A stretch of DNA of 64,000 bases, taken from Ottelia alismoides. Taxonomy: Eukaryota; Streptophyta; Magnoliopsida; Alismatales; Hydrocharitaceae. The notes beneath the pieces are model-generated. The model did not search any database, was not told the origin of the DNA, and was given only the letters and a program-made list of their open reading frames with translations. The stretch lies in NCBI GenBank assembly GCA_037367405.1, contig JAZKJV010002959.1, forward strand, positions 291,001 to 355,000, in the 5' to 3' direction. A program made the position numbers and the translations under genes. This document shows positions 37,391 to 48,752 of the stretch, one piece after another. Position 1 is the first letter of the stretch. Each line of letters opens with the position of its first letter.

Positions 37391-39708
37391 GGCTGGTACC
37401 GCTTTGCATTTCCATAGCTGAGATTAGATCTCCACTTCAGATTTAATAGTCGAGGCTCGAATCATTGGATGTGCGATGTACCTCCTGGAAGAAGTGTGAG
37501 ATCAGATGACGGAGAGGTACTCACGAAGAACAACCAAAGAACAATGTGAGGTCGAGCTTCAATCCGATCTTTAGTGCAGCTCTGGCCTTCTTCTTCGCAC
37601 CTGGGACACTCAATGGGTTCCTATAAGTGTCCCACAATTGTTGGGCCCTACAAAATAATCGGAAGTCTGTAGGAAAGGGTTTGACGAGGCTCGCCACCTG
37701 GATCTACCAAACCCTCTTTGAAAGCCTCTAGGGAAGGCTCTTTCTTTTTAATACCTGTAGGGTTGGGTTCACAACAAAAATGCAAATCAAGAATGGCTTC
37801 AAGGGTTGGGATGGGCAAGAGATACGATGGGGTGAGGATCTCCGGCAGATGATGAGGAAGGAAATCTGATTCCTCGATCTGTGCAGGATCGAGGTTAATG
37901 GTTGTGTTTGGGGTGATTGGAAGGCGAATGGGAATGGAATGGGGTTGAACAGTGGAGTGGATGAGGACAGATGTGGTCGGAGCAAAGCGGCAGAGCCGGA
38001 GCTCTATCGTTCGAAGGATTTGGATATTACAGAAAAAGAAAAGAAACGAAACGAAATGAAATGAAATGAAGTACGAATCTAACCTACTGCTATGGAACGG
38101 AATTAAAAAACAGTAAAAGAGGAAGCTTAATGGACGCGAGGCACCTGGAGCAAAGCTTCGAGAGGACACGACGACATGACTCCGGATCGCTTACGCACGC
38201 ACTCCACATAGAAGCTCGAGGAAGATTGTTGATGTCACCAGCTCCCTCAATCTGAGCCTGGATTCGGGTTTCGTACGATGGAAGAGGATAAAAAATGAAT
38301 GAGAGTGTGGGGCGAAACTTTATACCAATGAGGTTTGATTGGGGTGGTGGGCTCGATTCAGTGGCCCTTCGTCAAGGAATCGTCACTGTATGAAAGAATC
38401 GTGATCAAGGTGCAAAAATCGAAGAGGCATCAAGCTAGAAGGGTGCAAGGATCAAGCTCCAAAAATAGAGTAAATTGAGGTAGAAAGTGACATGATGTAG
38501 AGGACCTTGGGGGCAAGCAGTTGACCGAGGTCAACTCTGACTCACACTCTATTGGTCCACTTGGGCGCATTAGCGGACAAAACCGGCTGGAAAATACAAA
38601 TAATAAAAAATATTAAATGATTTTATTATTTTTTAGTTAAAATATAAAAAAATAGTTATTATTTTATGTAGTAATTTAATATGATTTTTATTTATTTTTA
38701 TGGGCTTATTTATTACAAGTTACTTTTTACAAGTGTATTTATAGGTACATTGATCTATGTTTTGTATATTTTTTATTTTTTGTATTTTGATTTTATTATT
38801 TTATATATAATATTTTTATATTTATAACTTACTGAAAGATACATAAATATAATTTTATTGTATTTTCTTGATGTATTTTGTATACTTAGATAAATAGTGG
38901 TATATATTATATAGGTATAAGTATACTAATTTCATATATGTATTTTTGTATATTATTTTATGTTATTGTTTTCTTTATGGTTTTATTCTATTCTAAATAT
39001 GCACATATATTTTAAATAATATTTACAACATAATTAGAATATAAAAATTATTAAAAAAACAAAGAATAAATGAATATTTTATTCAGATAAACTATACAAT
39101 AGGGGTCCGAAACCTAACTTTTGCATCTTAAATACAAATTAAATGAAACCACCTTCATCAATTAGCTTATTAAAAGTTATATACGAATAAGGGGATTTTG
39201 GTATATTTTGAGTTCATATGGAGAATATATGAGCTTGGGAAGTTTGAATTTTGGGTTTTTTTGTGACTATAAAATGTACACTGTGTATTATTTTTGTGTG
39301 AAATATATTTTTATAGTATTTTTATCTACAACTTTCATCTATAAAGTTTTTTATTTGAGGTGTAAATAATATAGAATAAAATAGGTTTCAAAAATGTAAT
39401 ATTAGAGGTTAAAAATTAGGGGTGTTATTGTGTATCTAGCCCTTATCTCCCCTACTTTATTCCTTGTTGATCTAGTCACCAAGATGCCTAGGTCTCGGAG
39501 TTTAGGGTCATAAAATACCTTTGACATTTTATTTTTTTTCTTTTCTTTTTTTAGTTCTTTATTTTAACTTTAAATAATGTATTTTATATAGTATTTATAC
39601 AATAAATAATAAACGTTAATTTGTCCAACATAATAACATTTACATGCATTTAGCTAGGGTTTAAAGGCCAAAATGAAAGAATAAAGGTGATGAAATGGAG
39701 ATTCATCA
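37391..39708 (-). repeat. Non-coding TATA-bearing repeat family, copy C
   Basis: On the minus strand it starts exactly at 39708 with TGATGAATCTCCATTTC, at the base where the interrupted copia integrase stops. It has the same order of parts as copy B: AT leader, 'aggtcaactctgactc' near 38540, TATAAAG at 38318-38324, and a GC-richer block. A 173-codon minus frame (37648-38169) spans the leader and the likely intron and shows no domain. Copies B and C lie head to tail, as tandem LTRs would. Confidence 0.6.
38318..38324 (-). promoter_or_regulatory. TATA box of repeat copy C
   Basis: The minus strand reads TATAAAG after 'cattgg', followed by a transcribed-looking leader. The position matches the boxes of copies A, B and D. 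Confidence 0.4.
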
Positions 39709-42700
39709 ACTCTCCAGTGCTAGATTCCATCTTACTTGCATCCATGGCATGGTTATGGACTAAGCAACCCTAAATCCTCAAGTATCAAACACTAGGCTAG
39801 GTTCCAAACCATAGCTTATGAGGGTTTTCGGGTTTAGATTTGCATGGAATCTTACTAAGGATACATATTGTAGTCTCTACTACATATAGTCCAGGAAACT
39901 AAGAGGTAATTATATTAATAGTCATCATTGACCAAATCATGTTATGCATGATCCAATTGCATCTCTCTACAACTCTATTGAGTTTAGGTGTATTATCATG
40001 AGTGAGATAAAAATGATATTCCTTTCTCCATAAGGTATTCCTTGAATTCATCTAATAGGTATTTGCTACCTAAATTAGATCAAATTCATTTCATCTGCCT
40101 TCAAGATTTGGTTATAAATCAAAATTATTAAATCTTTTAACACTTCAAAGGTTTCTAAGGAGAAGGGAAGAATTCTTATATCATAAATAATCATTAATTG
40201 ATATCACATATCATTAATGTTTATTATAATATAGATGATCTACATACATCAATATGTATGAGATTTTTAATACCTTGGCATCTTACACCATTCTCAGATA
40301 AAGGTGTATTGAATATTTTACTTTGGATACAATATTCACAAGTATGTAAGATTTGAAATTTGAGACACTCTAAAGTTGCATCTCTTACTACTCTATTCAT
40401 CTCATCAACAGACATATGTCTAAAGTTTGATGCTAGATCATTGTCAAATGATCTTTATCCTCCTATTGAAGGTTTAATTTTTCCTTATTTAGAAATGTTA
40501 ATGAACCATTCATTAATTTTCTAATTTGGCATAATCCTTTAGATGTTAGATTACTATCTGAAATATATCTATCATTACTCTTTATGATAGGTCTATTCCA
40601 GACTGCATGTTTATTTCCAACATTTAGAAATAAATAATGAATGTATTATAATATCTAGGTCATAGAGACATTATCTAAGACAATGGGCTCTCCCACTAAA
40701 AACTGTAGTCTATCTATCCAATGGAGATTATTGCAAAAATTGTATCAACATGTATGTAGATGACTATTAAACCTTAAGATCAAATTTTCTAGTCTTCTAA
40801 GACATATGCAATCATTGCAAGTGCTATTAGAAGAATGAGTTACAAATATTAGACTTTGATATTATCTAATAAGCAAGTTATTTTCAATCATTATATGTAG
40901 ATGTATAATATGTTGACACACTATCTGATTCCTTCTCTAAGGATCCTAAACAGTCTAGATAATAATGTCATCAATACATCAGCTTGTTGCAATATTGGCA
41001 TTCATCCAATTCTTTGGATGTCATATGTGTGGAAATTATAGAAGTACAGTGAACTCTTTGACTTACTTTCTTACTTGGCCCAGAACCATGCTTCCAATGT
41101 GCTTCCTTCATCTATAAACAACCATTTCTTATGATAAAGGATCTCTTATGTTGAAATCAAAAGATTTCAATATAAAGAGTATTTCAACATTTATATATGA
41201 TTCATTTAATTCATACAATATAAATATTATGAAGCTTCACGAATGACTTGAGTATAGATAGTAGAATGATGATACTCATCATATCCATCTTAACTCATAA
41301 AGACTTTGGTTCATGCATGTACTCAAATATTTTTGAGTACATCACCTTTTATGAGACATCATTCTATATAATACAATGAACCATATCATTCATGATTAAA
41401 TGTCGAGAGATCATATGTATGCCAAAACATCTTCTTAGATTTTATAAGGATTTTCGATAATTACAATCATCATCGACATGATACTTTCAAAGCACATTCG
41501 ATGAGAGATCAAAACTATAGAGACATACAAACCGTAGATTATAATCCTATTGTCATTCCTCACTATTATGAGGAAACTTTCACATTGCAACCACATACAT
41601 TATGTATCCAACTTTAAGTACAATATCTTGATCATGGATCCAATCCATAATATTTATCTGGTTAGTATTGAGTATAGTTTGGAGTGAGTTTAATATAGAT
41701 TATCTGAAATAAGAAACATTTGCATATATACATATTTTACTTTATTAAGGATTTTATATCAAAGTTGTATTGCCTTGTCAACTATGAAAGTTCATTCCAT
41801 TATTCACTTTCAAAGTAAGGGACCTACTTATCGGTATATCTCAAGCAAGATTTGGGATCTCCTTTCTTACCTTTGTTACATCCTAATTATATGAAAAAAC
41901 TGTAACTCAGACAAAAAGAAGCGAGAAATCGTTCCACCTTGCAAGTCCGACTTGCATTTTCCAATCAAATCTTCAACACCCGAGCCCACCACCCCTAAGG
42001 CGATATTGACCCGTCGTTAATTGAACCAACCATCAACAAGATTAGAAATCACTATGCGCAATTCAAAATCGCCCCAATAATCGATATTGGGGTCACTACA
42101 CATGCGACCTTACTTTTTTGAGAAGCAAAAGCATGCTCCATGTGCGCTTGTATGTAGGAGTTGTCACTTCGAACAAGCGTCTCCTACATACAATCCATGG
42201 CGATGAAATCCTTCACATTAATGAGAGACCATGGATGTCATTTATCTGATCTTTCCTATCATATTTAATTTTTAATTAATTATTATGAATCATATTCACA
42301 TAACTAATTATTCCAAGAAAAATATAACTCTATTCATAATAGAGTGTTTAATTTGATCTAATTAATTTAATCATATCAAATCAATTATCAATCCAATCAA
42401 TCAACCAACAAACAATCTTCATTGGTACTTGAAGGATGGTATAATCCCAAAATACATATTATTCAAGCATTATTCTTTCCTTACCCGCTGTCATGGCCAG
42501 TACGCACATGATGTGAGATAGATCGCTTACAGAGCAACCTGCTGCCCCAATGATTCCCGCATAGACACCATATCCGCCTCAGATCAAGATAAGTGATCTG
42601 ATCATTTTGCATTTGAGATGATATTCATCCTTTCAACCAAAGTTATACCATATAGTATTTATCAAAACTATTTTGATTAATATTATAATGATATGTGCTA

Positions 42701-43389
42701 AATAAGTCCCCAATCTTATTCAAGTAATAATGTTTTGCACGTAAAGATTGTCCTACAACTATTGTAGGATAAACTAGGATTTTCTTGAAATATATATTCA
42801 ATATCCTATGATGATTAATCAATTATTTTCATAATTATTAGGCGTCATAATTAATAAAAAAATTCATATTTTTCATAATTTCTATTGAATTATAAACACA
42901 TTAAGCAAAGAGATTTGATAATCTAATCATCTTCTGACCCATCTCCACTAAATATAGAATATCTAGGGCAAATGGAGTCAGAATCGTGCGAAATAAATTC
43001 AAATGGCTTTGTAGTTTGATTATATACTTAATTAAAATATTATTTTATATTTCATGATTTGAAAATAATAAGGAAAAATAGTTTTCTTACAGATACATGA
43101 ATAAATGCAAACCAATTTTCATGGCGGGAACTCTTCGAATCATTTTCATGTAATTTTGGGTCAATAATAGGTTATTGTTTTTAGGACATAGTTAAAAATT
43201 ATAAATACATTTTAATAATAAAAAATGCTTTAAAATAATGAACAAATTGTAGATTTTTAGTTCAGTGAAAAACTAATTCGAATCTTGCATCCAGTGCAAA
43301 AACAATGATTCACGCGCATCCAAACATGAACCTCGATCTCCTAGGATTTTGGATCATATCCGGGACCTTGACCAAGGCTCTGATACCAC
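39709..43389 (-). pseudogene. Copia internal region remnant: PBS, gag, GAG-pre-integrase, integrase
   Basis: Minus-strand order from right to left: a primer binding site complementary to initiator methionine tRNA (minus TGGTATCAGAGCC, 43376-43388); a long untranslated leader; gag-like text with 'MDWIHDQDIVLKVG' near 41640; a GAG-pre-integrase region with 'CEYCIQSK' inside 40224-40415; and the integrase core at about 39709-40070, with 'EFKEYLMEKGI' near 40040. Stops and shifts are abundant. At 39709 the integrase text breaks off and resumes at 30463, left of the nested insertion. The LTR follows directly on the right. Confidence 0.75.
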
Positions 43390-43865
43390 TGGAAGGTTAT
43401 GAAAAACTTATGTGCATCATGGAAGCATAAAGATTGCATCATATACAATTGATAATGACTAGTCATACTAGTAGCTCGAGGTAACAGAATTTAAAAATTT
43501 TGTAGCGATAAAACCACATGATCCGGGAACACTTCTCAAATCATTTCATCTAACCACATACGAGATATAGGAATACCTCTTTAAGAGTGGTTGCAATCGT
43601 GTCTCTAAAGTAAGAGACCTCTTGTTTCAAGTCCAACCCAACGGAGGAGATGCTTGCGAGGGCGTTAAGGATACGTATGCTCCTTGCAATCTAAGTTGAT
43701 GTTCCAAGTGATGAAACTCCTCATCTTTTCTCTCGAGATCCGATGTCTTCTTCATGATCAAGGTTCACCGAAGAAGACAGAGATCCATGAACGGCCTAAG
43801 CAGTGGCACAATGGTGTGGCAATGATGGAGATCCTCTATAGAGTTTAGAGTTGATAGACACTCTA

Positions 43866-43908
<43 letters not shown>

Positions 43909-45686
43909 GGGGGATGTGGGTATAGGAAGGATTCAAGCCTCCATCCACAAAGGGGGTAGACGACCCTAATCCAAATAGGACTAGGGTGGTCGTCCACCCT
44001 CATTACTTGGAAGGTGGCTCCTCCTCCTATTTCATGGCATCATGGATCCCATGAATTTCTTCATAATTTGCAACAATATTTGTTACAAATATATTTACAT
44101 AAATAATTCATAATTATTTTGTGAACATTGCAATCATGCTATTAGAAAATTTGAATAATATTCACACACCCAAAATAAAATATAAATTACATTATCAATT
44201 AGTTGTCCAATGTGAATCCAATTCACATCAACATTTAAATTGTAAATATTATTTACAAATAACTCTCTCTTATATATTATAAATTATATTTACAATAGAT
44301 ATGATTAATATGGATATTGTTATCCATATTATTCATATTCTTGATAATTAAATCATATTTAATCATTTTGGATCTCTATTATCATGTGTCTAAATAACAT
44401 GAGTCATGTTCATATTATTTATGATATTTAAATCACATTTAATTATAAATTTTCCAATGCTCGGATATATTTTTAACAATGGAATTATTCTTGAACTCTT
44501 TCCAGAATAATGCGCTTTCTCCGAAGATACTTGAAGATAAGGACACAACGATTGTACGTTCCACATATAGTGACTTGGATATTGAGATGACATCTCAAAT
44601 CCAGATCTCGGAGATCTCCCATAGATGTTGATCAAATCAAAACTGTAAATCTAATCTTCTCATTGCATCTAAATCACATTCAGATCATTGTCCAATATTT
44701 GGACCAAGATTAGACTACTTCTCTACTGAGAGGAGTCACTCCAGACATGATTCATCACTCCCTCGAAATGGAAGCATCATGGCTATAAAATCATTTATGA
44801 TTACATAACCCTCCGATGTTCTTAATACATGTACATCCTGCATACTGGAAGATCTAGAATGAACATGAAGTTTTAGATCTTTTTTAGACTGTCTCATTCA
44901 GGGGTTTATCATTAAGCTTCTCATTCGATCATTGAGAGTTGGTATCGATCATGTCTAGGTATTGATCATATGCTTTCCAAAAGCATATATCACACTTACA
45001 AATTCGTTCAAGCTTCCAAAGCAAGATGACCGTGCAGCGAATTTGATCCCAATATCTTATGAGTGAGCTCATGTCTTCCAATTCAGTAATGAACATATAT
45101 GATGCCTTTGAGAGATTATATAACTCATATGTCCTTTTATATACACCATCTTGTCGGTGTGTACACCTTGATTAGATCATCAACCTATCACTATGTCAAA
45201 TGTACATACTCAAACATATAGTAACACATTTGTCTCTAGTCAGAGGATGTGTGCCTATATCGTGACAGTATACGACATAGGTCTTGGTTATCTCGATCTT
45301 GTTAAGTCAACTCTTTGACCTAACTTATCTAACACATTCGAATCTTTATTCCTATGTAGAGGACCTGCATCAAGAGGTCATTTAGATATCAACCTTTAGA
45401 GAGAAGAATTGTTACCTTACTCTCAGGCTGGAGATCATCTCTTAATAATCACTTGACAGTGCTTGATGAGTTCTCAATCTAACTCTTTAGATATCATCTA
45501 AGTACTAGCCTCTATGATTCAACATTTGAATCAACAATTGTATGATTATTAAGATGGGCATGGTACATAACATAATTGTAGTAGGGGACCTATTATGCGA
45601 ATTACTTATTCTTTATTTCAGATCATAGAATAATTTGCAATAACATTTATTGTATAATGGCTCTATGTGAGCTCGCATGTTCAACA
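43390..45686 (-). mobile_element. Copia 5' LTR, 2297 bp
   Basis: The minus strand runs from TGTTGAACATGCG at 45686 to CCTTCCA at 43390, giving TG...CA ends, and the PBS begins one base further on. The unusually long LTR and the family likeness to 7464-10565 and 27145-28742 show a repeat family with at least four copies in this window. It contains a (GA)n run at about 43869-43905. Confidence 0.8.
43868..43906. repeat. (GA)n microsatellite in the LTR
   Basis: An uninterrupted GA run of about 18 units. The region in the sister LTR (about 8430-8460) has only 'gagaaagagagagag', so the run expanded in this copy. Confidence 0.9.
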
Positions 45687-46290
45687 ATGATGCATGTCCA
45701 CTATGTCGCAAATTCTGCTTAGACGCTTTTGAGGAGCATGTGGTTCATTGTCATTAACTTCCATGTTTTAAATATAGACATGATATTGTCAGAGATGTCA
45801 TTTATGATGTACTTAGACATGTTAGGTGGCTTACAAGAAAGAATCCCCTCTGAACTTTTTTTACTGATCCACAAGAGGGGAGATCGACACTCAGACCAGA
45901 AGATGTTTTAATATTTGATTTGGCTGGAGGGAAACATGTATGTGTTGATTTGACTAGATTTTCTCCATTGGTGGACCTGATAAGGGACGATTTTATTGCA
46001 AGATACATTGCACAGAATGTTGCTTCAGCTAAAGTTGTTATGCATGAGAAGGCTTGTATTGGCAATCAACATGTTTTCATTCCTTATGGTTTTAATACCT
46101 TTAGGTTCCTGGCATCTGAAACGATAGAGCTCCTCAAGAGGGTATAAAAAATTATGCATAGTAACGTTGTGCTTCCCAAGTCTATGGATGTTGTGTTTCG
46201 AAGAATTGGATTTTCGATCTAAAAGGGATTGACGATGCAACGTGTTACCCATCTCCCATCAATCTCTCTGTAAAGCATTTTGATTAATAT
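45687..46290 (+). pseudogene. RT-associated C-terminal domain fragment, degenerate
   Basis: Directly after the LTR edge, the plus strand reads a Cys/His-containing segment (NDACPLCRKFC..., then HVVHC) at 45687-45755. A conserved tract follows with 'RSTLRPEDVLIFDLAGGKH' near 45890, 'ACIGNQHVFIPYGFNTF' near 46050 and 'VVFRRIGF' near 46192. This arrangement occurs in plant genomes as the tail of RT-derived or transposon-captured proteins. At least two frameshifts and stops break it (open frames 45729-45911 and 45920-46147). Exact family assignment is from memory of the motif and is tentative. Confidence 0.45.
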
Positions 46291-46679
46291 CAGAAGTGGG
46301 ATGACAATCAATTTAGATTTACATACTCATACGAAAGCAAAATGTAATGAAAATATATGAAAATACGACGGATAACACCATCAGCAATTATTTGAACGGA
46401 AAAACAAAATAAATACAAGCGACTTTTTAATAAAGATTACACCTCTGTCAATGGCTATGCATCCTCTGACATGAAACTTAATACGTAACAATGGTGAAAA
46501 TGGATTTGATGGACAACCAAATAAAAAACCAATTAACAAATTTTTTTTGTTTTAGGAAAGTTTATTTTATCCCCTTCTCATATCCTCGAATACCTTAACT
46601 TAATTGGGTATGTAGGAGAATTCTAATGGCAAATGACTTTATCTACCATCTCGTTCTTGCATGGAAGCTCCCTAAAGAA
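46291..46679. other. Spacer, no gene recognised
   Basis: Short frames only; no repeat ends were found. Confidence 0.4.
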
Positions 46680-47770
46680 GAGGACTACAAATTTGGTTTT
46701 TTTTTATTTTTTTATAGAAAAATTATAATCTTATTATAGTGTCAGTTGGATTTCATGCAATTCTTGAAGGAGATTGATTTGGCTCGATCCAATATGATTA
46801 GGATCTAGATTGAATGTTACAATCACTCTAAAATTGTATTTGTGATAATAACAAGAGAGGATAAGTGAACCATTCACCATAATACATGGCATGAGAGAGA
46901 GAGAGAGAGCGCCATCGAATAAAGAGAAGTGTACTTAATCTTCTTCTTAGTGGTTTTTTGTCTCTCGAATGTTGAAATAAAATCTATGTTAAATGTTCAT
47001 TGGAAGACTTTAATTTCCATAAAATTTTATCTATATCATTATCATCTTTGCAAAAACAAAGCAAATGATCATAGAGTTTATGATCAATTCTTGGCAATCG
47101 ATAAAGGCAATCTAAATGCTATTTCAAGTTGATCTTATGAAGACTTAAAGACTCATTTATGTCATTTTATTGAGTCGGTTTGCAATAACGTAGCTTAAAA
47201 TGTACGTAGCCTTCATGTAACAATTAGAATTTTGAGGTATATTGAGGCCCTCAGATGTGGGTGTGGTAGCCAGAGGAGGTGGGTTGTTGCTAGAGAAGCT
47301 TGCGAATGATCATGATGGTCTAGAGCACAATGAAGTGAAGTGGAGGCCATGATGGATTTTAATTTAAAGGGGTGATTATTAGGATTAGGATTCTTTCTTT
47401 TTGTATAAATTAAAATCATAATATAGTAGAGTTAATTTTCATGTAATTTTTGAAGAAGATTAATTAGATTTGATCAAATCTCAGTTGGATATTGATTGGT
47501 TGAGATTAATTATTGCAATTAATCTAACATTGTATTTAAGCCTATAAAAAAGAGAATGGGAATCATACACCACAACATGAGATACAATGATGAAAGAGCG
47601 AGCGAGAGAAAAGAGAGCAAGAGAGCGACTATATGAATAAAGTTGTACTTAATCTCCTTCTTAGTGTTTTTTCTTCTCTACGACCGTGAAGAGAGACCGA
47701 CCACTAGTATGTTGTATCTCTTGTTCTTCATGTGCTTTTGTGGTGGTTGATTGTGCATCAGATTTTTTCC
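46680..47770 (+). mobile_element. Possible miniature LTR retroelement (TRIM-like)
   Basis: Two diverged direct repeats lie at about 46680-46990 and 47373-47770. Both read, in order: an 'ttataatc / aaaatcataatatagt' start, 'gattgatttgg / gattaattagatttga', a possible TATA region, 'accataatacatggcatgag / accacaacatgagatac', a GA-rich stretch, and 'aataaag..gtgtacttaatc..cttcttagtg'. The second is preceded by a polypurine-like tract 'aatttaaagggg' at 47361-47372 and starts TGATTATTAGG. Only about 380 bp without coding lies between them. A PBS was not identified. Confidence 0.4.
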
Positions 47771-48247
47771 TAAACAAATGAGACAATAACATATACTATT
47801 ATTGAACATTATGTGGAATAATTCAATTCCATCAACTCCGCTGACTTATATCATGTCATTCTTTGACTCAAGGTTGTTATACGTATTATATTATTAAGGA
47901 ACGACAATCTATTGCTCAAACTCTATAATAAGTCAGTTATTATTATTAAAAGATTTCGATTGAGGGTGTGAGATGATGAAATGTTTATAGGATGATATGT
48001 TAATAACCATGCTTACCGTCCAAGAATTGACTTAATTACTTCAAATACAAGTGGAAACTTCTCACTTAAGAGAAGACAATTCTTGAAAAGTTAGTTCATA
48101 GGGTCGAAGAAAATAAAGAAATGAGCATTGACACTTGATACACCCTAATGCATGTTATGAACGTGCACATATGTAATCTCTCTATCAAGCAATGCTCAAT
48201 ACAGATCGGTGGGAAAAACTTTTGTTACCAATAGTCAGCTAACTTAA
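47771..48247. other. Spacer, no gene recognised
   Basis: No open frame of note and no repeat structure seen. Confidence 0.4.
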
Positions 48248-48607
48248 GGGACCGTTCAGTAAAGGAATAAGGGAAAGAGATAAAGAGGTATAAGGTATTG
48301 TTTATGCTTGGTTGAAGGGAGAGGATAAGGAGAGGGATAAGAAAGGATAATGATAATTATTTGTTATTCTCTGTTCGATAAGAGTGAGTGGATAAGGAGG
48401 GATACATGGGGTAATGTAGATAAGATTGTTAGATATGTGATAGCTATTTATTTATTTTTTGGCAGGAGAGATCGGTGATGGAAGTATAAGGAGGGAAACA
48501 TTATCCATCATCTTGAATTCAAGATCAAAACATTGACCGCTTGTGAAGGGATAAGAAATTGGAGGAATAAAGAGGGATCCCACATTATTCCTCAAACTAA
48601 CACACCC
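48248..48607. mobile_element. Possible Harbinger-like MITE
   Basis: Imperfect terminal inverted repeats: GGGACCGTTCAGTAAAGGAAT at the left, and, reverse complemented, GGGTGTGTTAGTTTGAGGAAT at the right. The interior is rich in 'ggataaggag' words. A 3-bp TTA/TAA target duplication is not clean, so the right edge is uncertain. Confidence 0.4.
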
Positions 48608-48752
48608 TACTGTTTGGTTGCAGGGTTGGGCAGGGTTGGGTTGGGCTGGGTTGGGCTGTGTGAATAGTAATCTGTGAGGAGGAAGTACCCTTGTGAATAG
48701 TAACCAGGGTTGGGCCAACCCTGCCCAACCCTGCAACCAAACAGGCCCAGAG
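48608..48752. mobile_element. Small foldback MITE with perfect arms
   Basis: The arms CTGTTTGGTTGCAGGGTTGG and the reverse complement near 48713-48742 match over about 30 bases. The centre, at about 48655-48710, repeats 'gtgaatagtaa'. A 94-codon minus frame across it (48452-48736) is a translation artefact. It abuts the previous element. Confidence 0.7.

Noticed and set aside
37648..38169. 173-codon minus-strand frame as a gene
   Set aside because: It runs through a TATA-bearing repeat copy, including its probable leader intron, and shows no recognisable domain.
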